DNA from: Ligula intestinalis
Taxonomy: Eukaryota; Platyhelminthes; Cestoda; Diphyllobothriidea; Diphyllobothriidae
DNA: 64,000 nucleotides
Direction of reading: 5' to 3'
Assembly: GCA_036362985.1 (NCBI GenBank)
Contig: JAYGXS010000003.1
Location: 49,400,455 to 49,464,454, forward strand
Shown here: positions 1 to 11,232 of the stretch, in pieces
Position numbering within the stretch: the stretch's first letter is position 1
How the letters are laid out: each line of letters starts with the position of its first letter
The notes under the pieces: generated by a model
What the model saw: the letters and a program-made list of their open reading frames with translations, nothing else
What the model was told of the DNA's origin: nothing
Database searches by the model: none
Made by a program: the position numbers and the translations under genes

Positions 1-9
1 TCTCAGGGG

Positions 10-15
10 TTTATT
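10..15 (-). terminator. Candidate polyadenylation signal AATAAA for the PPxY gene
   Basis: The plus-strand TTTATT reads AATAAA on the minus strand, about 350 nt past the TGA at 364-362. Only position and motif support it. The cleavage site would lie at or beyond the window edge. Confidence 0.3.
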
Positions 16-361
16 CGGCGTCAGGCCCAAGGAAAGCAACAGTCCTCATTTGTTAAATAAACCAGTCAGTTGTTCGTCAGATGCCACTTATTTGCGCAAA
101 TGAGATAGAATATTACAAAAGTTGTTTGCAGAAAAAAATACAAAAGACGCATATTTTCTTGCGAAAATGTAATAAAGCGGAAAAGGACGTCAACAAAGGG
201 CTTTTAGGGCAGTTTAAAAGGAAAAAGGCAGCTTTGCAAATTTTCGGAAATTCGAAAGCACGGTATGAAGAATTTATAGCTGACAGGACATGGGGGACAG
301 CATCTGTAGTATTAGGTGGTTCGGCCAGGTTGGACCGTGACAAAAATAAGTCACCAAACAA

Positions 362-568
362 TCAGCCCGGATACGGCGGCGGGGCTGATGGGTAGGACGG
401 GGGTGCCCCGGGCGCAGCTGGGTATGGTGGTTGACCTTGACCCCACGCGGATCCTATAGGAGCCCCAGGCATTGGATCTGTTGGATAGGGTGCCCCCGTC
501 TGGCCATAGGGTCCAGGAGGTTGACTTACGTTCCAGCCAACAGGCCCTCCTGACGCAGGAGGAGGAGG
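362..568 (-). CDS. Terminal proline-rich exon of the PPxY protein
   Basis: The exon opens after a T-rich CACAG acceptor with PPPPASGG and ends PPPYPG then TGA (364-362). It is GC-rich compared with its surroundings, as expected for Pro/Gly coding sequence. Phase 0 at the acceptor matches the donor at 5553. Confidence 0.6.
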   Translation of the reverse strand, partial: PPPPASGGPVGWNVSQPPGPYGQTGAPYPTDPMPGAPIGSAWGQGQPPYPAAPGAPPSYPSAPPPYPG

Positions 569-3500
569 CTGTGAAAAAAAATTTGCGTTTAATTCGAGGT
601 ATTTTAATTGAAAAGGAAACCCTTCAAGTTTCCCGCAGGTAGAGCATTAGGAAAAAGTATTCAGAAAAAGGAACGAAGTTCAGGCTCTCTGGCTGACCGT
701 CGTTGCCGAAGATATCCACCCTGTGTCCCACAGCAGGGTGGCCGCAGGAACGATGACTTTTACACGAAGTAGTCTGCAGAAGGCTTGCGTAGCATCTATC
801 GCAGTCTCTCCCTATGGCCCACCTGGGCCCAGTGGCAAGAGGGGGGCGACGAGACCGGGCACGGTGGCTGACAAGGCTAGACGGCCCCTGTGGGTGTGTG
901 TTATGACCCGCGCCTAGTTAGCACGAACTGTGAGCTACCCCGACCGCTGTACCCAAGACTCAGTACAAGAAAAGCAATAGAAGACCATCGACCACGATCA
1001 GACGTGTATTTACACAAAGCAAGTCAGAGCAACTCACTGCACAAAAGGCTGCCTGCCTTTTATTCGGTCCACTTGATGAGGAAGTGTCGGCGACGGTGGA
1101 CCAATCAGTTACGACGAAAAATCGATAGCTACGGTGCGCGGCGTGACAGCTGGGCTCCGACGCTTTCCTGTGCTGTGATTCATTGTGGGAATGGACGTAT
1201 TCCCAACAGTGTGCAACACCCGGGACCCGGCAGCCCAACACAGCCCACAAGGATTTCACACAAGGCAGTGTGCGGCTCGGATCTGATATGTGAGACAGTA
1301 CTACAGAGGCTATATGGAGGAGCGAAAGAGGGGTGCGTTGACACCCCTAGGTACAGACTCAAAACCCACCTGCAACCAATCCCACCTTTGATTTTCTTGA
1401 CTCTCACTTACGTGAGGTGTCAACTACGTGCTTGCAAAAGGCGGTAGGACGAATTTGGCAGTCATGTGTTGAAGATGTGTGGTGATATGGTTTGCTGTCT
1501 TACCGCGTCAACTGTCCAAACTGACCACACAAACACACACACACACACATCCAGTCACCACATGGACCTACTGGACTACGTACGCATCCACGAAAACCAC
1601 ACTGATAGGCATTAGTACCAGCAACTAGCCAACAAAGATCTCCAAAGTGAAAGAGGAAAAGTACTGTCGTCCAGTGAATGAGCAAATGGGGCCTTAAAAA
1701 CGCGCTTAAGAGATTCGGTGACAGAACGTTGCAAGTTCTGATTGAAAATCAAATTTAACAACAGGTGGCAGAGTGACCACAATTAACCCAGTCATGATAT
1801 CCAACTTTTCTAACCTCCATAAATACCCATGAGACGGCTAATGGGCAAAGCACCAAAGTTGAGGTTCACCAAAAGGTGTATTAAGTTTGAATGATTGAAA
1901 AAGTACTGACGTTACCAGCACATTCTCAGATGCCAACAAAAAGGAAATTAATTCCCTCAAAATGATCCCACACAGCTGATTTCTTAATCAGCTTCGCAGT
2001 CAGGAGCAATTGGCTCGTCCCTCTGAAGATAGCGACGGGGGCAGTATAGTTGGACTTTTCCTGACCGCCGTGTACAGCATTAAGTATGGTGTATACGCCC
2101 TGTGGTAATGAGACCCATGTCTAACCAAAGAGGTCCCATGAGACGAGTCAGGTCCCACCAGGACAATTGACTTAAAACAAGAGTGAACAGGCAGCCAACT
2201 AATAATCAATCCGCGACGGATTTGCACGAAGGTGTCCGACAACGAAGGTGTACCCCTGATATTCGGTTATAGCCATCTTTACCGGATAGTGTTTGCGACT
2301 TGCGTTACGGGTGTAGGGTTTTGGGGGTTCAAGTTAAGGTATGAACGTAAGTGTACAGCTTTAAGAATGGTCCCATTTTTGCTGGGCTGTCATTCAAATT
2401 GCAGGACAAGGAGTCGATTGTGCCAATTTAGAAAACGCATATTCTAGAAGCGTATCCTAGGTCACAAGCACAAATAAGCTATATAATCGGTGGATTTTAT
2501 GGCTCAGACTTAATAAAAGGGATTAGATGTTATCAGACGAAAGAATATAGCACTGGGAAATTAACAGACTATGGAATCTGGATGTGACTACATTAACTAA
2601 ATTTATCATTAAAAATATGCGTCTCTCCAAGAGACCGATTTGCGAGCAGTTCTTAGTATAGCTGGGTACGTGTTAGTGCAAAGGTACTGTGCCAAGTGGT
2701 ATTGAATACCGATTGTCGGAGAACACAACAGTGGATCCTCAACAAACCAATATTTCAAAATCTGTAGGGATATATTTAGGGGAAAAACAGCGTCACGTGC
2801 CGTCTTATTGCACCCATTATGTGAAGCAGATGTTTGCTGTTCTATGCGTTTAACATGTACTTTTGTATACAACGTAAAGGCGAAACACGCAAAGGCAGGG
2901 CACTCCAGAGGGCGAGGATGGTGTAAAAAAAGAGATCGGAAGCCTCATTTGTACTATTTTGGCCCTGTGCTGTTGAGCAAGATTTTTCAGCTACACGGAA
3001 CTCCGTATTTTATGATTATGTGATCCTGCAAGACATTGTGAAGGGAGCCGCTCCAATCATCGGTATCCTGATGGAAACCTACTGTTTGTATGATCTTCCT
3101 TCCACCGCACTGTTTGCGTGAGCCCACGCGCGCGCTAATAGGTCCAGAGTGAATCGTGATGAATGACTCAGTCAACGCCCACGACGAGGAAGTGAAAGTG
3201 TGCATCGGGTGCGCTTCACAAAACTTCTAACAGTGTTTTTGTGCACAGAGGAACGTGAAAACCGTTGGTGCACGCGGCGACAGTGACGCAAAAATGAAGG
3301 TGACAGTTGGTCTTAATTTAAGCCTAACGGAACCGCCCACTGGTAAGGCCGCATGACAGGAATCATCATTAATCGCTACATGTCGTCACCGTACAATGTG
3401 TGCATTGAACGATAAGGCTGCGGCCTATTGGGTTGGACGCAAAGGCAAAACTTAACCACCTCTATACGCGCACTATGATGAAGAGGCCTAGTGTAGCGTT

Positions 3501-5714
3501 CAGAGTCGTTTACCGGATCTGATTAAGTTGTGGGGAAGGCAAATATATAGATCAGAGGAACAGGAAGAGTTCACTGGACATGATTGCTCGAAGATGCATC
3601 AGCAGTGGAGAATAACGGTAGCTTTCAGGTCACGGATTATTCGATTGCACCCGGCTGCAGCTTCAAGTATGATAAGGTCACAACTCTCACAAGAGGTGAG
3701 ACAACCCCGAGCTCCTCGGATCAGAGTTCCTCAACTTGCGGTCGGGTAACTGGCGCAATGACCCTCCACTTCCTTGAGTTGTGCTGATACTGCCTGGGCA
3801 GAGCAATTAGCATGTGGGAAAGGTGTTGGCGACATATGGTCTCGGTGTAACTTCGTGAATAATTTTCACGCCAAAATCATCAACGCTAATGGAATTATGA
3901 GAGAAGTCAGGATTTGGGTAAGGACCAACAAACGACCATCTCCTCAAATGCGACGCCCCAACTATGAAAGCGACTGCTGCTAATCATAGTATGTTTCGGC
4001 TGCGTGGCAACTGCGTCCTATAAATATTACGCTCCTTGTGACCTCGCCATCCTTAGTTGCGATTGTTTCTGATGATGGGTTCAAATGGGAATCCGAAACA
4101 CCACATCAATAAAATTCTCGTTTCGGTGATCGTATCTTCAGCTTCTCACCTCCAGGCCTACTCCGCTGCGCTTAATCAAGTAACAATCACATTAAGGACG
4201 AAGGTCGGTGATTAACACTACAGACAGCAATTGTGATACGCATGCGCCAACATATAAATTACATCCCCCTTGTGTCTATTACCCTTAGCTGATACTGGCC
4301 TTGGTGATGGGTTCGACCGTGAATCCGAAGCGCTAGATGAATATTATGCTTACTCTAACATCAACGTCTCCTTCCTTTTCAGTGTTTCTTAAAAATTGTG
4401 TTCCCATTGAAAACTCTTCGTGCTATTTCAATAAGACAACAATCCTGCGAAATTTAGGATTTATCCTTAAGAACTCGAAATTTTAGTTATAAATACATCC
4501 CAAATGCATTTTCAGCTATCTATACTTCTTATTATGCGAAAAATGCAAAATACTTTGTGCTTCTAGTGAATTTGCGCTACGAACAGGTCTTTACTAACCA
4601 AAACCCTTAAAAGCACGCATCCAGCAATGCTCTGAGATCAATGTGATTGAACATGAAGAAAGGGGGATAAACCATAGGTTTGCGTCGACACAGGTGATTA
4701 AACACCTAATTTTTCTATAAAGTAGTCGCCGGTTACTAAGCCCACGTCTGGCCCAGACCAAATTGGGCTTAATAAGCGATGGGCGTGCTAACCGGAGAGT
4801 CCTAGTTCTTGATTAGCAAACGCAGGATCGGCACTATACATTACATACGTACTGTATTAAGCGTAGAGCTTGGTTATTTACAAGAAAAGAATGCTGTTTG
4901 CCTGTATTTTAGGTAATAAACAAAACAAAATATGATTTTCGACACGTTTAAAAAAGCGGTCTAGTGTCAGTTCTTTCGGAGGAAAATTCATTCGCAAGTG
5001 CTCTTTGATGTCCTTCTCCAGGCACCAACATCAGGAGCAGCAACAACATTAGGGGTTTTAAAACCGCCTTTTCGCCAGCAGTTTTCTACTGTGCTCTTCT
5101 TCTGCTTACGTAACCAGTTGTGCACGCAGAGAGATGAGAATCTCACTCTATCCTGTTGGTAAACTGGGCTTATTAGCAGGCGACTGGGCTTATTAGACCG
5201 TGGATTTTGCTGTGTAAAATTCCGTCCCAAACTGATTTGGGCTTAATACGCGGCTGGGCCTATTAACCGTTGGCTTAATAACCGGCGACTACTGCACTGC
5301 TAAGTGTTAGATGCGCTGGACCAACACGGGGGGAACAGATCAGGACACGACAGGCCATGCATGCCCATAGTAAATGCCACACATAGGGGGTAGGGTGTGG
5401 GCTTCTATCGCGTCAGCCACCTGCGTCCTCTTCTGCCTAGTGGAAGAAATGGGATAGGGAGACAAACCGGGGGAAAATCCATAAAGGAAAGTAAAATTTC
5501 AAGACAATAATGCAGGATAAGAGCGTGGTCGAAATTGGGAAGAAATAACAACCTGAAAGGCGCCTCTTGGTGGATAGGCAGGAGCGGTGGAGGGTTCTGT
5601 GGGCTGGGCTCGTGTAGCGTTTCGCTTCTTTTGGTAACAACAAAAGCAGATAAGAAATACGATTGAAGCAACCGCAAGGATGCCGAAAGCAAGTCCAATA
5701 AATGATATTCCCAT
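362..5714 (-). CDS. Small single-pass membrane protein with PPxY proline-rich tail (2 coding exons)
   Basis: Coding exons 5714-5553 (54 codons) and 568-362 (68 codons plus TGA) join in phase 0 into a 122-residue protein. Residues about 4-27 form one hydrophobic membrane segment directly after the start Met. It ends FLICFCCYQKKR, a Cys-rich then basic boundary that suggests a cytoplasmic C-terminus. The tail is rich in Pro, Gly, Tyr and Ala and holds two PPxY motifs (PPSY and PPPY), the known ligand of WW domains such as those of NEDD4-type ubiquitin ligases. The downstream acceptor is a T-run plus CACAG. The donor is CAG/GTTGTT, which is weak. An acceptor (TTTTTTACAG) ends just before 5725, and an in-frame TAA lies between it and the ATG, so 5714 is probably the true start and the 5' UTR lies in an upstream exon. 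The layout resembles Shisa, CYYR1 or WBP1-like adaptors, but I do not recognise an ortholog. A missed middle exon is possible. Confidence 0.6.
899..1208 (-). mobile_element. Solo LTR candidate with 5-bp target duplication
   Basis: A 310-bp block starts TGTTATGACC and ends TTCCCAACA, so it has TGTT...AACA ends. It is flanked by GTGTG on both sides (894-898 and 1209-1213), the 5-bp duplication typical of LTR retroelements. Read on the minus strand it has an ATTGG (CCAAT-type) box and then a TATA-like GAATAAAAGG, as in an LTR promoter. No gag or pol lies beside it, so it would be a solo LTR left by recombination. The left flank is GT-rich, so the duplication could be chance. It sits in the long intron of the PPxY gene. 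Confidence 0.45.
1214..4010. other. Intron sequence with no recognisable gene
   Basis: This is AT-moderate intron DNA. It has a short (CA)n tract near 1532-1549 and only short open frames without domain-like content. I see no coding or structural feature I can support. Confidence 0.5.
4012..4350 (+). repeat. Pair of diverged direct repeats, about 100 bp each
   Basis: Copies at about 4012-4125 and 4247-4350 share CTATAAATTAC-like starts and a core GATGGGTTC-x-GAATCCGAA, followed by a CA/GAT-rich stretch. The offset is about 235 bp. The core resembles a pol III box B (GGTTCGA), so these may be SINE pieces. The function is unknown. Confidence 0.4.
4721..5293 (-). mobile_element. pogo/Tigger-like TIR element, internally deleted
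   Basis: The ends are inverted: AGTAGTCGCCGGTTACTAAG at 4721 and its near-complement CTTAATAACCGGCGACTACT ending at 5293. Subterminal copies of GGGCTTATTAG/GGGCTTAATA recur near both ends. On the minus strand, 5230-4988 encodes an 80-residue remnant with NWLRKQKKSTVENCWRKGGF. That resembles the C-terminal end of pogo/Tigger/Jerky DDE transposases (TI-NCWxxAGF). The catalytic core is missing. No clear TA duplication is visible. Confidence 0.5.
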
Positions 5715-5725
5715 TCTTTATCTAT
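5553..5725 (-). CDS. Exon with start codon and membrane segment of the PPxY protein
   Basis: The exon runs from the acceptor at 5725 to the donor at 5552/5551. Coding starts at ATG 5714. It encodes the membrane helix and the first Pro-containing stretch (TAPAYPPRGAFQ). The following intron is about 5 kb. Confidence 0.55.
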
Positions 5726-8700
5726 CTGTAAAAAAGAAAAATATATGGACGTTTAAACAGAGCATGTTGAATAGGAGTTGATTGAAGTAGAATAGAAGAT
5801 TCCGGTTCATTATAAGAAACGAATATATCTATCAGAGTAAGAAGAGAAACTTCCGGTAGTGGTCTAATTTCTACTCGTCCAACCAATTTATTGGATATGC
5901 AGCACATCTTTTTGTGCCCGATAACGAATTTTGTACCGATAACCTAAAAACAATATTTCACAGCGGATTGCAAGCCGACATGCCGTCAAGGCAAGACCGT
6001 GGCAAAGAAGAAATAATCCGAGCCAGTGTTTAGGCAGCTGGACAAGATTTCTTTGGCCAATACAGAATAACTGGAAAGTTTACTACCGGGCACTAAATGG
6101 CAACTGCCACTTCCCTTAGAAGCAGAAGGTTTTTAAAGATGACTCAGTTATTGCACCGTCAATGACTTCCAGAAACGCGCCAACTTTACGCAGACACGCA
6201 GTTTTTTTGGCGAACAAACGAAAAAGCAGGCCACTTTCAACTACTGGAAAATTATTCCGGTGAGCGGTCACCCCAAATAACTTATCAAATGTCATTCAAC
6301 CGCATCGCATGGTAAATAAAGGAATCCGATGACAAAAATAATCATTTTAATGGTCTGCTATCTCTTCGTCAGTATGCGGGAGCTTGCTCGATATTCAATC
6401 TAACGTGTTACAAGATTGTATTCTATGGCCATCACAATAGACAACTGGGCTCTTGGAGCAGCTTAACATCATTTTCAAGTCGTCGAATTTGCACCCGGGC
6501 GCCATCCTACTAACCTCGACTATGTCTATGGTACTGCTCCTCCAAAACGTAGCGTCGCGAAAGAAAGTTTTCGCTAATTTAGTCGATTTATCTGTCGAAC
6601 GAGATCTGGATGTCAGAACAATATGCAAATGTATACCTGACCAGGAGAAGGCAGCGCATGCAACTAATGGCCATACAATACCTTGGGGTTAAATTGCTGT
6701 CATATGAATAGAGCGAGGACGCCATACGCTGCCGAATCGATGCTACTCGCAGCTTTCACAATCCCCAAATAGTTACGTGTCTGACGTGATATTGCAACCG
6801 CTACATAGCTTCGCGTGTATCGGAAATCTATTCGATCAATCCTCTAATGCGCCTGCGAATGTTCGACTGCGCGCCTGAAAGAACTGAAAACCTGAAGTTT
6901 TGTCCACCACTACCTTTGAGCGCAGTTCGCGCTCGCGGCCACAGTGTCGGCATGATGTCACGCGTCATCCAAGAAAGAGTGCTGAAGTAGTTCGAACTCG
7001 TTTTTCGCTGTTCGCTCTATGAGCTTTGTTCTTCTGCGCTTGACCCAATGCCGCTGCTTTCCGCAGGGGAAGAAGATTGGATCAGCCAAAAACCTGACTT
7101 AACACAGTCTATCAGGATATTAACGTGGTTTCTCGACCTGTGGTAATCGAAACCCATCGGTTAAGAAAATACTTTACCAAACTGTCTAAATTTACTGCAC
7201 GTATAGGCACAATTCAAAGTTCCGTCATTTCGCTGACAATAAATCCTTGTTGTCTACCGTTCCGTCCAAATCTAAGTGATGTTTGACTACACTTTGTAAC
7301 TGACCGCCTGACCCAGTGACTTAAAATTTGCAAACGGAAACCTTAAGTACCGAATAGAAGGCTGACCTTATGGAGATATGCAAGGAAAGTTACATAAATG
7401 TGTGGGAACTACAGCGTCATCTGTCTGCATGCTCTATATGCCTCGTTTTAAATCACTTATGCGTGTTGTGGTCTACAAAAGAGAAACAGGACCATTGTGG
7501 TCAGGATGCGGCTACGGGAACAGAATCTCTCGTATTGCTGAATTTTCGACGACTGTCCTTTACCAGTATGCCAATATATTAAGATGCTGGGATAAAGGAC
7601 TTATCGTACTTTCATAAATCACACTGCATAGCCACTTGCTAGCGAATTGGCTACATTCGGTTGAAGCATAACCTGATACGTTCAATCTTCGTACGCATAA
7701 TTCAAACTTTATTCTTGTAACCAAGTCAAGAGCTGAAGGGATTTATGCCTATAAAACTCTTTCCTAGGGGTGTAATAAATAGACCGTGGTAGTAGATGCG
7801 CAGCCGAAAAGTGTCTAGTTAATAGTGCTAGTGTTCTCTTCCCTAACCAAGATTGCAAATGTTACGTACAACGAAGAACAATTATGCATTCGGCAAAAAA
7901 CATCATCGGTGAACTGCGCCCCGTTTGCTAGTTAGCTCAGATGGCTTAAGTGTGTGTTGTGCTAACCGGAATAGTAAATCATCTAGGAAGTCAGTGTCGG
8001 GAGTAGGTTCTTGATAGCGATACCGGCAAGATTTAAGTTTGGAGATAGTCAAGCGTACTTAAAGGGCTATAAGGGACTACTGACACAAAAAGTTTGAAAA
8101 AGGAGAGCTCTATACGTGGATGAACTGACTCCCGAAAAAAAAGAACTTTATAAATTCGGAGCCAAATATAAAGCCGTTCTAACGTTACTTTAATATTTTG
8201 TGATAAAGCTGTCAAAACGACAGTTTTTCATCAACTATGAAAGACGCTCAAGCAGACGGAGCTCTTGCATAACCCCCAGCGTACTGTGCGTACACTGGCG
8301 ACTGAATTATCTATGTCATGTTTTTCGAACTACATCAAAACGAAGACACTGATAGTGCTATCGACTGGTTCAAAAACCAACCATAAAACTGCAACAACTG
8401 TTCAATAGAACGACAAGCAGACTGACAAGAAAGCCGCAGAATGACCAGCGTCGACATGATTACAACAAATTCATCTGTCAAAACACTAAGCCACTAATAA
8501 GTAATAAAAATATATCAATATTCCAACGACTATAAAAAGATCTAAGTAAAGCTGCGAGCGACAGAAATATTTATAGTCACAACACAACAATTGCCCTAAC
8601 AATATCAATGACCCTAGCCTACTTGTGGGAAGCGTATTTATAAATACTGCAATTGACATAAATTGCTGTAAACTGTTCTCACCAATAGATACATCCACAT

Positions 8701-8900
8701 ACCCACCTCCCAGTACGGTTATCTTTAAATAAAATAAGGTGTAATTATTCCGTCACTGGGATGAGGGGACTCTAAATATTTTAAGGTAACCTAAACAGCT
8801 GCAGCTGTGCTTACCGAACAGAGCATTGTGATACTATATAACTATAAGTAACTTACAGTGTACACACATATATGTATAAATTGTAAAATAAATATAGTCT
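5726..8900. other. Upstream region with no recognisable gene
   Basis: This is AT-rich, non-coding sequence upstream of the PPxY gene's first coding exon. It may contain that gene's 5' UTR exon and promoter, but nothing decisive is visible. The open frames in it are short and lack motif content. Confidence 0.45.
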
Positions 8901-9176
8901 ATTTCGCGTGAGATTACAATGGAAATCAGCTGATAGCAATGTCCTTGCGGTACGCAAGGTCCAAAGGTCCTAGGCCCTTTTTGACCGGCTTAGGGCGGTC
9001 ACATACGTGCGCACCGAAAGGGCAATGGAAGCAATTCGGAGGGGCTTGTGTGTGTCTTCGACCATCGATTTCAATGACTTGTAACCTCTCCCAGTCAACG
9101 CACCGAATACCGCCCAGATCTGCATTAACGCAGCACTCGGACCAAGGGGTCTGGGGCGAGCTATTTCACGCGAAAT
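8901..9176. mobile_element. Possible short MITE with 11-bp inverted ends
   Basis: ATTTCGCGTGA at 8901-8911 is matched in reverse complement by TCACGCGAAAT at 9166-9176. The interior (276 bp in all) is less AT-rich than its flanks. The outer flanks are weakly similar. No target duplication is clear. Confidence 0.25.
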
Positions 9177-9331
9177 ATACATTATTAAAAAGTATATGTC
9201 ACCTTAAATATTTCAAAATACATTTAACTGACAAAAAATGGGTCGCCGACTTTCCTTAAGCCTAAATGCATGATTATCACACCCGGCTGTTATTCTCTGA
9301 TAGAAAAACGCTAGCGCCGCGCGAAGTCACT

Positions 9332-9766
9332 TAGCGCCGTCGCGCTATTCTGTCCACCAGTTGCGCGCACGGGTACACACGCACCTGGGCGCGACTGTGC
9401 AAGCCTGAAGCGTTCTGACATGGCGTCACCGCCTTCGACAGAGGGGGGATACAGCTGTCGCGCCGTGCAAGAAAATGTATCGATTTGGCGCAGGCATCCT
9501 ACGTCCGAAATGCGGGCCAGGTAGAAAGATAGAAATTCTAACATCGGATGCCTGCGCCAGCTACAACAAAAATCGATTAGGCTACGCCGGACTTGCACTC
9601 ACGCGTGACATGAAGGGGGGGTGAGTGCACAGAAGAGGAGCATGTAGGTGCTGTGGGCTGACTAGAGGGGGTGACGCCGACCAGGAACACTTCTCGCATG
9701 CGCAGCTGCGCCTGGGTGAGCATGTGTGTGCGCGCAACGCAGGGACAGAATAGAGCGACGGCGCTA
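9332..9766. mobile_element. MITE with long GC-rich terminal inverted repeats
   Basis: TA-GCGCCGTCGCGCTATTC at the left matches the reverse complement of the right end (GAATAGAGCGACGGCGC-TA). The similarity continues about 60 bp inward (TTGCGCGCAC and ACACACGC). TA at both outer ends fits a Tc1/mariner-type target duplication. A second inverted pair, TGGCGCAGGCATCC at 9486-9499 and its complement at 9546-9559, is nested inside. An extra partial end copy (GCTAGCGCCG) lies just outside at about 9310. No transposase is encoded. Confidence 0.5.
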
Positions 9767-11232
9767 GCTTTTACTATCAGGATTATAACGTCCTAAATCT
9801 GACAGAAAAGACGTAAAAATAAAAGGCAAACAAATGATAATTTAAAGAAGGCAAAGAACAACTTATGATACAGGAGTAGACGTCAAACTTGGATATTAAA
9901 GATATATACTGGGCAACATATAACTAAACAGAAAGCATAAGCATGAACTTATGGTCCTATTTTGCGTCAACTTTTGTTGGTTTTTGTGGTTACACACTGT
10001 CATGTGATTGGAGGATAGGGAACGTCTGTTTCCGACTTGTGATTGGTGGATTTGGTCAGCAGTTTTCCTTTGGCGCGTTATTCGAGCACTTTCACGTGTG
10101 TCATGATGGTGTCCGTTACACGCTCCTGCTGTTGAGCTGAAATTCAGGGAGGTCCTCTGCGGTCGACACTTCCAGTCGCTGCATGACCTGGATGAAGCGA
10201 TTAAGGAGTTTAGTAAAGTGAGAAAAGCAGTTAGATGTATATTTGTAGACAACCGGCTATTATTTCAAGGCAGGGATGTCCTATAATATCCCATGGAGTC
10301 CATATATCCCAATAATGTTGTGTATTCTAGCTGGAAGCATCTGTTTGTCATTGCCCAGACAAAAAAGTATGGTGCTTTGTAATTTCATTTGATTTCCGCT
10401 GGTAGGCGTGCTGGATGTGATGCCTATTTCAATGTCTCTCGCAGAGAGAAGGAAGGCCTCGCGGTCACCACCTTGAAAATGGAGCATAACCATGATTTCG
10501 TGCCTCCTGAGAGCACTCTGCTTATTGCCTGATCTTAGCTCGCGAGGAAGGTTTGGCTCTGCGAACTCGGTTCAAATAATTATGCAGAACGGTATATTCA
10601 ATACCTATGGCGATCTTATGTCGACAGTGAGAGACTTCTAGAAGGTAACTGAAAATATGGTTAACTTTTTTCAATTTTCAGGTGACAAATACAAGCTTTA
10701 GAATCAAGCGCAGCAGCAAGCTGCCCGAGGATGATCCTGCCTTTAGCAGGGTTAAATATAGATACGTTTACTTCGAATGCATTCACAGCGGCAGACCTAA
10801 TCCAAAAAATGCATGGAGGCGGACTATGTAATTCCTTTTGGCGTAAATGCTTACGTGTTAGGTCAATGAAATTTGGCTGCATGGCCAGGTTTGCAGCTGC
10901 AGAATTTAAGAGTGACCTGCTCTTGAAGTCCGTTTACCTGCTGCACAACCACCTATGTAGTCGTGCGCTGGTATCAGCGCATCCTAAATTTAGGGCGTTT
11001 GAGGGCGAAGCCGGTAAGCTGCTTAAGTCACTTTAAGTCACTTTATTAAGGGAAGAGGGCTTTCGCCCTTGAGCTCCCTATTCATAACCAAAAATGCATA
11101 ATACGTCCACCGTAACAATAGTACATGATACAAATGTAGGCTTAACATCAGCGGTAAGTGTGAGCCAGTTGCAAGGTGCTGCTACTGACACTTTGTTCAT
11201 TATATCTGCCACAATTTCTTAGCAAATGAGAA

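Noticed and set aside
890..1447. 185-codon open frame on the plus strand
   Set aside because: It runs through the solo-LTR candidate in the opposite orientation, is Arg-rich from GC content, and has no domain pattern.
4060..4110. CTGATGA...GAAA hammerhead-like string
   Set aside because: Stem II would need a bulge at the conserved 10.1 position, and the sister repeat at 4247-4350 lacks the core. It looks like a repeat core rather than a ribozyme.
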